Below, in pieces: positions 15,524-24,806 of a stretch of 64,000 nt of DNA. The number at the start of each line of letters is the position of its first letter. Positions within the stretch are counted from its first letter, which is position 1. A model generated the notes under the pieces. The model was not told where the DNA came from and did no database searches. It saw nothing but the letters and a program-made list of their open reading frames with translations. Source of the stretch: Bacteroidales bacterium (GTDB lineage: Bacteria > Bacteroidota > Bacteroidia > Bacteroidales > Marinilabiliaceae); assembly GCA_024401355.1 (NCBI GenBank), contig JAKSLF010000011.1:1-64000 (forward strand), given 5' to 3'. Both the position numbers and the translations under genes were made by a program.

Positions 15524-16333
15524 CTACTCTACATATATCATTTTTCGAGTCATTCCACCATCACACACTATATTTTCCCCGTTTACGAAGTCATTTTCTT
15601 CTTCACACAAAAACCTTACTATTCGCGCTATGTCTTCCGGCTTCCCTACTCTGCCCGACGGATGTTGACTATGGTCTTCAGCTTTCAATGTATCATAATT
15701 ATAGTTCTCAATCCAACCTGGAGATATGCAGTTCACTGTTATTCCATACTTGGCCATTGAGACTGCCAGAGAATGCGTCAACGAAGCTATTGCACCCTTC
15801 GATGCGGTGTATGCTTCCGTACCACTCTCGCTTTGCCTGTATCTTGTCGAACAAATATTTACTATTCTACCATAGCGCTTTTCTCCAATTTCTCTGTATA
15901 GCGCCATTTTTCGTGATGTTACAAATACTGGTCTTAGGTTTATCGATAGTATATCATCAAAATATTCTACTGTCGATTCCGCCAATGGAATAAACGTCGA
16001 AACACCAACATTGTTTATTACTATATCTATATCTCCCCACTTCTCACACACACTGTCCATGGCCGACTCCAATTCGTTCACGTTTCTGACGTCCAAATGA
16101 AAAAAAAGTGTTCCCGTTGTCGACGACAATTCTATTCCCTTCTCTTCGTCTAAATCACAAAAGGCAACGTTATTTCCTGCAACACGAAGCGTTTTGACTA
16201 TCATTCTTCCAATGCCGCTTGCACCACCTGTAACGAATACACGACGTATTTTTGTCGGCTTACTATGCTGACGTTTTTGCGTGGTCTTGGCGTTGTGTTC
16301 TTCAAATCTTTTCTCCAGATAATTATCAGCCAT
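15524..16333 (-). CDS. Short-chain dehydrogenase/reductase
   Basis: The product (about 269 residues) carries the classical SDR features: cofactor loop TGGASGIGR (about 36-44), an NNVG motif after strand 4, a catalytic Ser in ICSTRY, YTASKGA with the Tyr and Lys of the active site, and a closing CDGG. Classical SDRs oxidise or reduce alcohols and ketones with NAD(P); the substrate is not deducible. A basic N-terminal extension of about 30 residues precedes the Rossmann fold. I chose ATG 16333 over the GTG three bases upstream. It starts immediately after the porQ stop codons, so the two may be co-transcribed. Confidence 0.85.
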   Translation of the reverse strand: MADNYLEKRFEEHNAKTTQKRQHSKPTKIRRVFVTGGASGIGRMIVKTLRVAGNNVAFCDLDEEKGIELSSTTGTLFFHLDVRNVNELESAMDSVCEKWGDIDIVINNVGVSTFIPLAESTVEYFDDILSINLRPVFVTSRKMALYREIGEKRYGRIVNICSTRYRQSESGTEAYTASKGAIASLTHSLAVSMAKYGITVNCISPGWIENYNYDTLKAEDHSQHPSGRVGKPEDIARIVRFLCEEENDFVNGENIVCDGGMTRKMIYVE

Positions 16334-16338
16334 CACTA

Positions 16339-17355
16339 CTAATGTTTGAGGAATCTATTGATATTTGTTGATAATGTAATACTATTTGCCGCACCTGCAG
16401 TATGGTATTTACCCATTCCGTATGATATATCTATCTTTGCAACTCTCACACCCAGTCCCCATGATATGCCTGCCGCACCACCTACTGCCGAATCCCGGTT
16501 CTCCTTATGCTGGCGGTGATTATAGCCAAAGGCTACAAAAACATTTCTCGTCGGAACAAATTCAACACCCATAATAAGGTGTCGCAACAGGTTGTCCCCA
16601 AAATCTATTTTCTTTTTTCTGTCTATTGACAAATCCCAATGAAACAAGTCTTTCAATGTCATGGTAAATCTGAATGGCGCATGTAGAGGCTTATAGACAA
16701 CACCTATTTTCATGTCCGTGTCTAAATGTTCATTAGCTTCGTCTCCATCATAGCGCTTTATCTGTCCACCCAGATTTCTCAACACTATCGCTGCTCGCAA
16801 TCTGTCTTCCATAACTCTATACGTCAATCCCATGTCCATGGCTAGACCAAAAGAGTTATACTCTGCAAACTTGCTTATTATTGGCTTCAGCGTTGCAGCC
16901 ATTGTCAAACCAGGCGCCATCTTCCTTGAATATGTCAAATATATTGCCGCCTCCTGAACGTTAAACGTTCCCATATTCACACCATACTCATCCGTCTCAT
17001 CCATGGTTCCGTAGTTTACATATTGAACCGCACAAGAAACGTTTCCACTCTATTTATTTATATGCTGTGAATATGATACCGATCCTGACTTTATCCCTCC
17101 CTTTATCGGAGTGAAATTTAATCCTATTTCATTCGACAACGTATCTGTTATTACCGACGGATTATGCATGACAAAACCCACTTCATCTATACCAATAACC
17201 GCATGACCGCCACCTAAGGCTGTCATGCGGCTTGATGTCGGCATATTCAGAAATTCATATACATTGCCACTACGGCTTTGGGCAGTAAGCTCTCCTACTG
17301 CCACTAAGCACATAACTAAGGCCAATGTTTTTGTCAGGATAAATTTCCTTATCAT
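16339..17355 (-). pseudogene. porQ: Type IX secretion PorQ-like outer-membrane protein, interrupted by an in-frame TAG
   Basis: Two same-frame pieces form one protein of 338 codon positions. Residues 1-101 have a signal peptide (ALVMCLVAVGELTAQ) and the start YEFLNMPTSSRMTALGGGHA. Codon 102 is TAG (17050-17052). The rest continues SGNVSCAVQYVNYG, then MDETDEYGVNMGTFNVQEAA, to the C-terminal beta strands ending NRFLKH. The alternating strands and the LNMPTSSRMTALGG opening fit the PorV/PorQ family of beta-barrel proteins tied to type IX secretion. Everything except the single stop codon looks intact, so this is either a fresh nonsense mutation or a read-through gene. It overlaps nothing and follows the AraC gene by 12 bases. 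Confidence 0.7.
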
Positions 17356-17367
17356 CCTCGGCTTGTC

Positions 17368-18252
17368 CTATTCCATGTAATTATCAAAGCCCATTGCCAT
17401 GCGGCTCATCTTAATTCTATAGTCCTTTGGCGACATGCCTGTGTACTGCTTAAAATACTTGCCAAAGAAACTCTGAGTAGGGAAATTCAATAATACTGAT
17501 ATCTCCTTTATTGTCTTGTCAGAGGTCTCAAGCATTCTCTTTATCTCACCAATTACTACGTGAACTATCCACTGCAAAGCACTGTTTCCCGACTTCTCCT
17601 TGACAATTGACGAGAAGTATCGTGGCGAAAGATTCTGCTCTTCTGCATAAAAGGCAACATCTCTCTCTCTGACATAGTTCTTGTACAACGATATAAGGAA
17701 GTTGAAGAATATTATGTCTTTCTTTGAGTTGACAATCATCTCTGCTGGCTTCTTATCAAAGAACATGTCTACAATTTCATATAGAGCACACTGTCCCATT
17801 GATCTCGCAATCTCTCTTGCCAAACGAAGCTTCAAGCCTACAGGATTGCATATCTTGATCTCCTCAAGCTTCGCATTAAGCTGATTAATTACACCTATCA
17901 ACCTGTTATACTGGAATTCATTCAACTCAAGATATGGATTGTCTCGCAAATACAAGATGCTTTCTATATTCGAGACTTTATTCAACGCCTGAATGACATA
18001 GTTGACATCTATCGATATCATTATTCCTTCTGCGTCATCTGTCATGCTAAGTGGACGCATGATTGCCGATGGCATGTAAATAAACACACCACCTTTTTGA
18101 ACGTGAATTTCCTTGTTGTCAACTCTGAGGTCAACAGAACCACTACGACAAATGAAAAGACCACACTTGTCCAATCTGTTGACAATCTTGCCCAGCTTGA
18201 AAACATCCATGTTTTCACGCGATACTGATGCGAATCTAAATGTATTGTTCAT
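17368..18252 (-). CDS. AraC-family transcriptional regulator
   Basis: The 294-residue protein has an N-terminal cupin-like sensing domain (RSGSVDLRVDNKEIHVQKGG). Its C-terminal double helix-turn-helix carries the AraC signature: FLISLYKNYVRERDVAFYAE, LSPRYFSSIVKEKSG, and FPTQSFFGKYFKQYTGMSPK followed by DYR. It is expected to bind DNA in response to a small ligand. It lies between the peptidase gene and porQ on the same strand. Its TAG stop is in the same frame as porQ, only four codons away. Confidence 0.85.
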   Translation of the reverse strand: MNNTFRFASVSRENMDVFKLGKIVNRLDKCGLFICRSGSVDLRVDNKEIHVQKGGVFIYMPSAIMRPLSMTDDAEGIMISIDVNYVIQALNKVSNIESILYLRDNPYLELNEFQYNRLIGVINQLNAKLEEIKICNPVGLKLRLAREIARSMGQCALYEIVDMFFDKKPAEMIVNSKKDIIFFNFLISLYKNYVRERDVAFYAEEQNLSPRYFSSIVKEKSGNSALQWIVHVVIGEIKRMLETSDKTIKEISVLLNFPTQSFFGKYFKQYTGMSPKDYRIKMSRMAMGFDNYME

Positions 18253-18270
18253 TTTTATGATGTATTCTTA

Positions 18271-20052
18271 TTATATTTCTTTTGTAACTTTATCTAACCA
18301 CTCCCTATCCGACGAATCTGCTAACAACTCAATAAGCGTTGCACGCACTTTCCTGTGATAGTCATTTAGCCATTTCCGCTCCCCTTCTGTCAACATCGAT
18401 ACTACTATCGGACGAACATCTATCGGACATAATGTTATTGTCCTGAAGCGCAAAAATTTGCCAAATTCCGTATCCACATCATCAACACATGCTATCAGAT
18501 TTTCTATCCTGACACCATGCTTCCCTTCGCGATATACACCAGGCTCGTTACTTGTAACCATTCCTGGCTCTATCACTACTCCATTGTCAGTCTTGCTGAT
18601 GCGCTGAGGACCTTCATGTACGTTTAGGCAGAAACCTACTCCATGTCCTGTTCCATGTCCATAATCTTCACCTTCACGCCACAAATGCATCCTTGCCATT
18701 GTGTCTAGTTGCACTCCTCTGGTTCCGTATGGGAATCGCACCGTCGCCAGCGCTATATGACCCTTTAGCACCAATGTGTAGTCTTTGCAGGCTTCTTCCG
18801 TCAACTCTCCTAACGCGATTGTTCTCGTTATGTCCGTTGTTCCGTCTGCATATTGAGCTCCCGTGTCAAGCAACAGGAATCCTTCCGGCTTCAACTCAGC
18901 ATTGCTCTCTATCGATGGCGAATAATGAACTATTGCACTGTTCGAACCGTATGCCGCAATCGACTCAAACGATTCACTCACAAACAAATGGTTCTGCGCC
19001 CTGAAGTCACGAAGCTTAGCCGCCACATCAAGCTCTGTCAATCTCGCTTTTCCGATATTGTCATCAAGCCAATGAAGGAATTTCACCATCGCTATTCCAT
19101 CACGTACATGACTGGCATATATGTGGTTCAACTCGTCCGGACTCTTTATCGCTTTCAGCTTGCCTATATAACTGCTGTCCTCAACTCTGACTACTTCTTT
19201 CGGAAGCGACAAGGCTATTCTAGCATTCAAACTGTTCGTGTCTATAAAAACTCGAGCATCCGATGGCAAATTGCTGATGTTCTTCTCGAAATGGTCATAC
19301 AACGAGAGTTTCACGCCATCCTCGTCAAGTCTTTTGCTGATAACCGACGACAACTTATGCGGATCTATATACAAGTGCTCTTCAGTTGCCGTTATTATCA
19401 TGTATGCATAAAACACCGGACAGTATTCTACGTCATTCCCCCTGAGGTTCGTCAGCCAGGCTATGTCATCAAGCGCCGATGCTATGTAATGGGTCACATT
19501 GTTCTCCAACATTACCTTTCGCAACGCTTCCACTTTCTGCAAGCGGTTCAAGCCAGCTATCGAAGGATCCATCTCTATCACTTCATCCGTCGGCAATTCT
19601 TCACGCGGAGCATACACTTCATCTATGATGTCCACTTTATAGTTCAAGACTATGCCAAACTTCGCAAGCTCTTTCTTGACTTTCCTATATGTAGCCAGCG
19701 GCATCGTGAATCCATCAACACCAACTACACTCTCTGATGGCAATATATTGGTCAAGTATGTCACATAGTCAGGCACATTGGGCTGCCCTACTTTGAATAG
19801 CTCTATACTCGAACCACGCAATTGCTTCTCTCCCTGAATGTAATATCGCGAATCAACCCACAAACCAGCATGGTCATTCGTCACAACCATTACACCAGCC
19901 GACCCGTTGAAACCCGACAGAAACTCACGAAATTTCCAATGATTCGCCGGATATTCACTGCCATGAGGGTCCTCCGTGAGAACTATCAAGGCATCTATCC
20001 CCCGACGCTTCATCTCTTCGCGTACGCATATTATTTTTTCGTTCGTTGTCAT
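18271..20052 (-). CDS. Xaa-Pro aminopeptidase (M24B family)
   Basis: This 593-residue protein has two creatinase-like N-terminal domains and a C-terminal pita-bread metallopeptidase domain. The metal ligands are visible in LLDTGAQYADGTTDITRT (two Asp), HGTGHGVGFCLNVHE (His) and VTSNEPGVYREG (Glu), with a further Glu in HGVRIENL. Such enzymes cleave N-terminal residues before proline and contribute to peptide catabolism. The length fits the three-domain form found in eukaryotes and Bacteroidota, not the shorter PepP. It is preceded by a 99-base gap to the Fe-S aldo-keto reductase gene. Confidence 0.9.
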   Translation of the reverse strand: MTTNEKIICVREEMKRRGIDALIVLTEDPHGSEYPANHWKFREFLSGFNGSAGVMVVTNDHAGLWVDSRYYIQGEKQLRGSSIELFKVGQPNVPDYVTYLTNILPSESVVGVDGFTMPLATYRKVKKELAKFGIVLNYKVDIIDEVYAPREELPTDEVIEMDPSIAGLNRLQKVEALRKVMLENNVTHYIASALDDIAWLTNLRGNDVEYCPVFYAYMIITATEEHLYIDPHKLSSVISKRLDEDGVKLSLYDHFEKNISNLPSDARVFIDTNSLNARIALSLPKEVVRVEDSSYIGKLKAIKSPDELNHIYASHVRDGIAMVKFLHWLDDNIGKARLTELDVAAKLRDFRAQNHLFVSESFESIAAYGSNSAIVHYSPSIESNAELKPEGFLLLDTGAQYADGTTDITRTIALGELTEEACKDYTLVLKGHIALATVRFPYGTRGVQLDTMARMHLWREGEDYGHGTGHGVGFCLNVHEGPQRISKTDNGVVIEPGMVTSNEPGVYREGKHGVRIENLIACVDDVDTEFGKFLRFRTITLCPIDVRPIVVSMLTEGERKWLNDYHRKVRATLIELLADSSDREWLDKVTKEI

Positions 20053-20151
20053 TTGTTACATCCCGTTTTAATATGCATACGCAAAATAATGAATAAAGTT
20101 TATTTAGAACATGATTTTGTACCAAAAATTTATAATCACATGTTTTTTTGG

Positions 20152-21543
20152 TTATATCAAGCCCTGTTTCAACTCTTCTACAAAGCCGTCTATCATCTGA
20201 AGCTTCGCTGGAATAGGTATATTTTGCGGACAATGCCCAACACACTGACCACAGCCTATACAATGGTCCGCCTGTCTCAACTTTGGCACGCTCCTGTCAT
20301 AACCGACAAGGAATGCTCGCCTCTGCTTCGCATATTCCGCATCCATGCTGCTCTTTGGCATGTTGCCTTCGTTGACACACTTGTTGTAGTGAAGCAATAT
20401 TGCAGGTATGTCTATTCCGTATGGACATGGCATACAATACTTACAGTCATTGCATGGAACTGTTGGATACTTCAAAATCAATTTAGCCGTCTCTTCCAGG
20501 AAGGCCACTTCCGACTCGTTGAGCTCATCCAATGGCGAATATGTCCTGATGTTGTCTTTCAGGTGCTCCATATATGTCATGCCACTCAACACTGTCAATA
20601 TGCCCTTAGGTGTGCCAGCAAATCTGAATGCCCACGATGCTACACTGTCTTCCGGACGTCTCTGCTTCAGTCGCTCTACTATGTGCGTAGGCAGTTTCGA
20701 AAGTCGTCCACCAAGCAATGGTTCCATGATAACTGCAGGAATACCACGCTTCTCAAGCTCATTATATAGGTATTCACCATCTATGCTTCGGTTGTCTGTT
20801 CCTCTTGCCTGAACACAATCAACGTAGTTATACTGTATCTGCACAAAGTCCCACTTGTACTTCTCATGCTCCGAAAGCAGATAGTCAAATACCGCTATGT
20901 CTCCATGATACGAAAAGCCAAGGTTTCTGATTCTACCAGCCTTACGTTGCTCAACTAGATAATCCAAAACTCCATTTTCAAGATATCTCTTGCTGAACTG
21001 CTCCATGCCACCACCACCAACTGAGTGCAGCAGCAGATAGTCCACATAATCCACTTTGAGGTTCTTGAGCGAATTCTCAAACATCTTTATCGATTCCTCT
21101 CGCTTCCAAGCTACAGGACTGAAGTTCGATAGTTTAGTAGCAACATAATACGAATCACGAGGATGTCTGCTCAAGGCTATTCCCGTAGCCTCCTCCGAAT
21201 GTCCCTGACAATATACTGGCGACGTATCAAAGTAGTTCACACCATGCTCTAATGCATAGTCCACCAACTTGTTGACCATCTCCTGGTCTATCTCGTCTTT
21301 TCCCTCACGGGCACTCTGCCCTGTTTTGGTCGGGAGACGCATCATTCCATATCCCAGTATCGACACTTTGTCGCCTGTTGTCGGATTGATGCGATATGTC
21401 ATTTCACCATTTGTCTGGGTCGTCGACTCTATTGTCTCTTCTGCAGCCTTACCTACACACGATGACAATGCTATCGTTGAGGCTCCCGCACCAAGACGCT
21501 TAAGGAAGTCTCTTCGTGTTATGTTATTCTTGCTGTTTTCCAT
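20152..21543 (-). CDS. Aldo/keto reductase with C-terminal 4Fe-4S domain, Tat signal
   Basis: The 463-residue product begins with a twin-arginine-type leader (TRRDFLKRLGAGASTIALSS, then C), so it is probably exported folded and may be lipidated. The barrel carries the AKR signatures YFDTSPVYCQGHSEEATGIA and an HS in place of the usual catalytic His region (LLLHSVGGGG). The end has two Cys clusters, CNDCKYCMPCPYG and CIGCGQCVGHCPQ, for 4Fe-4S centres. It starts 17 bases after the polyferredoxin gene, suggesting an electron-transfer unit. The substrate is unknown. Confidence 0.85.
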   Translation of the reverse strand: MENSKNNITRRDFLKRLGAGASTIALSSCVGKAAEETIESTTQTNGEMTYRINPTTGDKVSILGYGMMRLPTKTGQSAREGKDEIDQEMVNKLVDYALEHGVNYFDTSPVYCQGHSEEATGIALSRHPRDSYYVATKLSNFSPVAWKREESIKMFENSLKNLKVDYVDYLLLHSVGGGGMEQFSKRYLENGVLDYLVEQRKAGRIRNLGFSYHGDIAVFDYLLSEHEKYKWDFVQIQYNYVDCVQARGTDNRSIDGEYLYNELEKRGIPAVIMEPLLGGRLSKLPTHIVERLKQRRPEDSVASWAFRFAGTPKGILTVLSGMTYMEHLKDNIRTYSPLDELNESEVAFLEETAKLILKYPTVPCNDCKYCMPCPYGIDIPAILLHYNKCVNEGNMPKSSMDAEYAKQRRAFLVGYDRSVPKLRQADHCIGCGQCVGHCPQNIPIPAKLQMIDGFVEELKQGLI

Positions 21544-21560
21544 GATCTGAATGCTTTTGG

Positions 21561-23039
21561 TTAAATGGTCTTGTGTACTTCATGTCCCTCTACATATATC
21601 GCAGAGAATGGACGTGCCGGACATAGGTTCTCACATGCACCACATCCGATGCAACGCTCTTCGTTGACTACCGGTATCTTCTTCGATTTCGGATCCGACG
21701 CATCCGACGCTACCATCGATATGGCACCTGATGGACAGTGTCTTGCACAGTTTCCACATTCAACGTCATCTGTCAATACTACACAGTTCTTTTTCACCCA
21801 TACGGCATGACCTATCTGTATCGACGATTTTTCAGCTTTCGTTATCTTTACTATTGCACCTGCAGGACATACTTCCGAGCATCGTGTACACTCCGGACGA
21901 CAATATCCATATTCATACGACATCTCTGGCTGCATCAATGCCGATCTCAATACTCCATTCGGACAGGCTGATACACACAACTGACAACCTACACAATGGT
22001 CCGAAAACGAATCAATCGAAGTCGCTCCAGCTGGCACTATCTTTGTCTCGCGTTTAGGCTCCTCTTTATCAAGGATGACCGCAAGTCCACCGTCCATCTT
22101 TATCTTTTCCTGTGCTTTCGATGCGACTGATGTTGCAACCATAAGTCCGGCAGTCATGGCAAATGCTCGCTTCGAGTCGTCTACCTTCTCTTCACTACCC
22201 TTCGCTTCTGCTGCCTGCTTGCCAGCTCTCAACTTATAGCTTATCGCACCTCTATTACATTTCTCAATGCAGTCACCACATACTACGCATCTCGAGTAGT
22301 CTATCTCATGCGCTTTCGCATTTATGCACGATGCTTTGCAGTTTCTCTGGCACAATGTACATCCATTACACTTCGTTGTGTCTATTGTCACTTTGAACAA
22401 TGACACCTTCGAGATAAGACCAAGCAACGAACCAACTGGACATATTGTGTTGCAATACGTTCTTCCGTTTCTCCACGCAAGGATGCCTACACCTACAAGT
22501 GTCACCGCTGCAATTACAAGAACTGCTACACTCTTCACCCACACATCTACTTCATAGAACATGTAGCTGTCATAATGCTCTGCTATCTTTGCCATTACAT
22601 TGTTGCACAACTCATAAATTGGCTGAACCATCGAGTTGATTATTCTACCAAATGCTGCGTATGGATCAAGCAATGTCATTATTATATCCAATCCTACAAG
22701 ACACGCTACGACATATACTGCCATCAATACATATCTCAAGATTGTCTTCGCTGGCGAATAGCTGAATCTGTTCTTCTTCCTCTTTCCTGCTATCCACGAG
22801 ATAATGTCCTGAGTCACGCCCAACGGACATATCACCGAACAATATAGTCGACCAAACAATAATGTCAGCACTGCCAATATGGCAAGCACTACAAGGTTTA
22901 CCGAAAGCACAGCTGGAATCAACTGCATCTTTGCCATCCATCCCAAGTACTGATGCGCCACTCCCGTAAAGTCAAGGAATAGTGCTGTGACACATATAAT
23001 AAAGATAGCACCTAGCGTTATTCTAATTTTTCGCAACAT
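21561..23039 (-). CDS. Membrane-bound polyferredoxin (NapH/YccM-like)
   Basis: This 492-residue protein has about four to five N-terminal membrane helices with the CSVICPLG and CNTICPVG loops typical of NapH/NosR/CcoG-type proteins. A soluble ferredoxin region follows with successive clusters CNGCTLCQRNC, CVVCGDCIEKC, CVGCQLCVSAC, CTRCSEVCPAG, CGNCARHCPSG and CIGCGACENLC. It should pass electrons between the quinone pool or cytoplasm and a partner, here likely the exported aldo/keto reductase encoded directly downstream. A TTG-N21-TATCTTTG promoter lies upstream. Confidence 0.85.
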   Translation of the reverse strand: MLRKIRITLGAIFIICVTALFLDFTGVAHQYLGWMAKMQLIPAVLSVNLVVLAILAVLTLLFGRLYCSVICPLGVTQDIISWIAGKRKKNRFSYSPAKTILRYVLMAVYVVACLVGLDIIMTLLDPYAAFGRIINSMVQPIYELCNNVMAKIAEHYDSYMFYEVDVWVKSVAVLVIAAVTLVGVGILAWRNGRTYCNTICPVGSLLGLISKVSLFKVTIDTTKCNGCTLCQRNCKASCINAKAHEIDYSRCVVCGDCIEKCNRGAISYKLRAGKQAAEAKGSEEKVDDSKRAFAMTAGLMVATSVASKAQEKIKMDGGLAVILDKEEPKRETKIVPAGATSIDSFSDHCVGCQLCVSACPNGVLRSALMQPEMSYEYGYCRPECTRCSEVCPAGAIVKITKAEKSSIQIGHAVWVKKNCVVLTDDVECGNCARHCPSGAISMVASDASDPKSKKIPVVNEERCIGCGACENLCPARPFSAIYVEGHEVHKTI

Positions 23040-23163
23040 AAATGTGTAGTTTAATGCATCAACCTATAGTATAGATGTCAATCTGCAAATTCGCAATTAT
23101 CATCCATTTATTTTTTCACTTTCAATCAATGCATATATTTTTTTCATGGTTTTTTGTTTCAAG

Positions 23164-23195
23164 CAAAGATATTGAAAAAAATACTTATCTCCCAA
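23164..23195 (-). promoter_or_regulatory. Promoter of the polyferredoxin/aldo-keto reductase operon
   Basis: On the minus strand TTG (complement of 23193-23195), 21 bases, then TATCTTTG (complement of 23164-23171). This leaves a leader of about 115 bases before the start at 23039. Confidence 0.55.
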
Positions 23196-23255
23196 AATTT
23201 TGTCCTAAAAATTTCTCGCTATTTCGTACATTTATTACAATCACACAAAAAGACA

Positions 23256-23285
23256 CGGTCGCATCCCTTCTCAGAGATGCGACCG
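23256..23285 (-). terminator. Terminator of the NfnAB-like operon
   Basis: CGGTCGCATC (23256-23265) pairs perfectly with GATGCGACCG (23276-23285). On the minus strand the stem is followed by TGTCTTTTTG. It lies 23 bases past the stop codon of the 23308 gene. Confidence 0.75.
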
Positions 23286-23307
23286 CTATTTATTTGTTTT
23301 TGTCTAC

Positions 23308-24774
23308 TTACTTCTTCAAGTATTCGTCCATTGAAGCAGCAGCCTTTCTACCGTCACCCTTTGCAAGGATAACTGTAGCACCACCACGAACGATATCACC
23401 ACCTGCAAATACGTCCTCCTTTGTTGTCTGGAGTGCGTCGTTTGCTTCAAGTGTACCCTTCTGAGTTGTGTGAAGCTCTGGATGCGCTGTTGGGATAAGT
23501 GGGTTTGGCGATACACCAACGCTCACTACTACCATGTCTGTGTCAAGCAATACTGTCTTGCCCTCTACTGGCACTGGACTACGACGACCACGCTCGTCTG
23601 GCTCGCCAAGCTCCATCACCTGAAGCTCTACCTGCTTTACGCGGCCCTTCTCGTCTGCTATATACTGTATTGGGTTGTGCAAAAGCATAAATTCTATGCC
23701 CTCTTCCTGTGCATGCTTGATCTCTTCCTTACGTGCTGGCATCTCGTCCATCGAACGACGATATACAAGATATACATGCTCTGCACCAAGTCTCTTTGCT
23801 GTACGTACCGAGTCCATAGCTGTGTTACCACCACCTACTACTACTACGTTCTTGCCGAAGAATACTGGTGTATCTTTCTTTGGATCTGCTGCACCCATCA
23901 AGTTTACTCGTGTCAAGTACTCGTTCGAGCTCATGATGCCGATTGAGTTCTCACCAGGAATGTTCATGAAGCGTGGAAGACCTGCACCCGAACCTACAAA
24001 GAAGCCCTTGAAGCCCTCTGCTCTGAGGTCGTCCATTGTTGCTGTCTTGCCTACGATGAAGTCTGGCTCAAACTTAACACCCATCTTACGCATGTTCTCG
24101 ATTTCTGCCTCTACTATTGAGTTTGGCAAACGGAACTCTGGAATACCATACTTCAATACACCGCCGATTTCATGCAATGCCTCGAATACTGTTACGTCAT
24201 ATCCCTTCTTTGCCATCTCACCAGCAAATGTCAAGCCTGCAGGACCCGAACCGATTGCTGCAACCTTTATGCCGTTGGCTGCTGCCATCTCTGGCACTGC
24301 CATCTTGCCCGAGTTGCGCTCGTAGTCTGCTGCAAAACGCTCGAGGTAGCCAATTGCTACGGCTGGCTTCTTGCTCTTTGTATATGTACACTGGCTCTCA
24401 CACTGCTTCTCCTGTGGACATACTCGACCACATACTGCTGGAAGTGATGATGTGTTCTTGATTGTCTTGATTGCTTCAGCAAATTCACCACGCTCTATGT
24501 TCTTGATGAACTTAGGGATGTTGATTTCTACTGGACAACCGTTCATACAGCCTGGGTTTGGACAGTCAAGGCAACGCTTTGCCTCCTGCTGTGCCTGTGC
24601 AAGTGTCAAACCTTCGTTTACCTCTACATACGACTTGTTACGGATGTTTGGGTCAACCTCTGACATCTTTACACGCTCGATTGCCATACGATCCTTTGGA
24701 GAGATTGCCTTGCGCAAATCTGCACGCCAGCTCTCTTCACGCTCTGCCTTTAGTATATCTAGATTTATTGCCAT
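23308..24774 (-). CDS. GltD-like flavoprotein, NfnB/glutamate synthase small-subunit type
   Basis: The 488-residue protein has an N-terminal ferredoxin-like region (CLDCPNPGCMNGCPV; CGRVCPQEKQCESQC), an FAD-binding GSGPAGLTFAGEMAKKGYDV and an NAD(P)-binding VVVGGGNTAMDSVRTA. The closing FAD motif is VFAGGDIVRGGATVILA. This is the homotetrameric GltD-like form. The dihydroorotate-dehydrogenase-type flavoprotein gene lies just upstream in the same operon, so the pair matches NfnAB (SudAB), which couples NADH, ferredoxin and NADP by electron bifurcation. Glutamate synthase activity is the alternative. The ATG at 24774 is preferred; the frame extends three codons to a TTG. Confidence 0.85.
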   Translation of the reverse strand: MAINLDILKAEREESWRADLRKAISPKDRMAIERVKMSEVDPNIRNKSYVEVNEGLTLAQAQQEAKRCLDCPNPGCMNGCPVEINIPKFIKNIERGEFAEAIKTIKNTSSLPAVCGRVCPQEKQCESQCTYTKSKKPAVAIGYLERFAADYERNSGKMAVPEMAAANGIKVAAIGSGPAGLTFAGEMAKKGYDVTVFEALHEIGGVLKYGIPEFRLPNSIVEAEIENMRKMGVKFEPDFIVGKTATMDDLRAEGFKGFFVGSGAGLPRFMNIPGENSIGIMSSNEYLTRVNLMGAADPKKDTPVFFGKNVVVVGGGNTAMDSVRTAKRLGAEHVYLVYRRSMDEMPARKEEIKHAQEEGIEFMLLHNPIQYIADEKGRVKQVELQVMELGEPDERGRRSPVPVEGKTVLLDTDMVVVSVGVSPNPLIPTAHPELHTTQKGTLEANDALQTTKEDVFAGGDIVRGGATVILAKGDGRKAAASMDEYLKK

Positions 24775-24779
24775 AATTT

Positions 24780-24806
24780 TCAATTATCAATTTTCAATTA
24801 TCAATT
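24780..24806. repeat. Short tandem repeat between the two Nfn-like genes
   Basis: TTTTCAATTATCAA is followed directly by TTTTCAATTATCAA, that is, two 14-base units. The repeat covers the end of the upstream gene (its stop is TGA at 24801-24803) and the spacer before the next start. On the transcribed strand it reads as repeated AATTGATAATTGAAA, a common spacer repeat in Bacteroidetes. It may tune the spacing or stability of the polycistronic RNA. Confidence 0.6.

Noticed and set aside
19822-20769. A 315-codon open frame opposite the peptidase and aldo-keto reductase genes
   Set aside because: It is antisense to two well-supported genes, and its Tyr/His/Arg-rich composition is the usual shadow of their codon bias.
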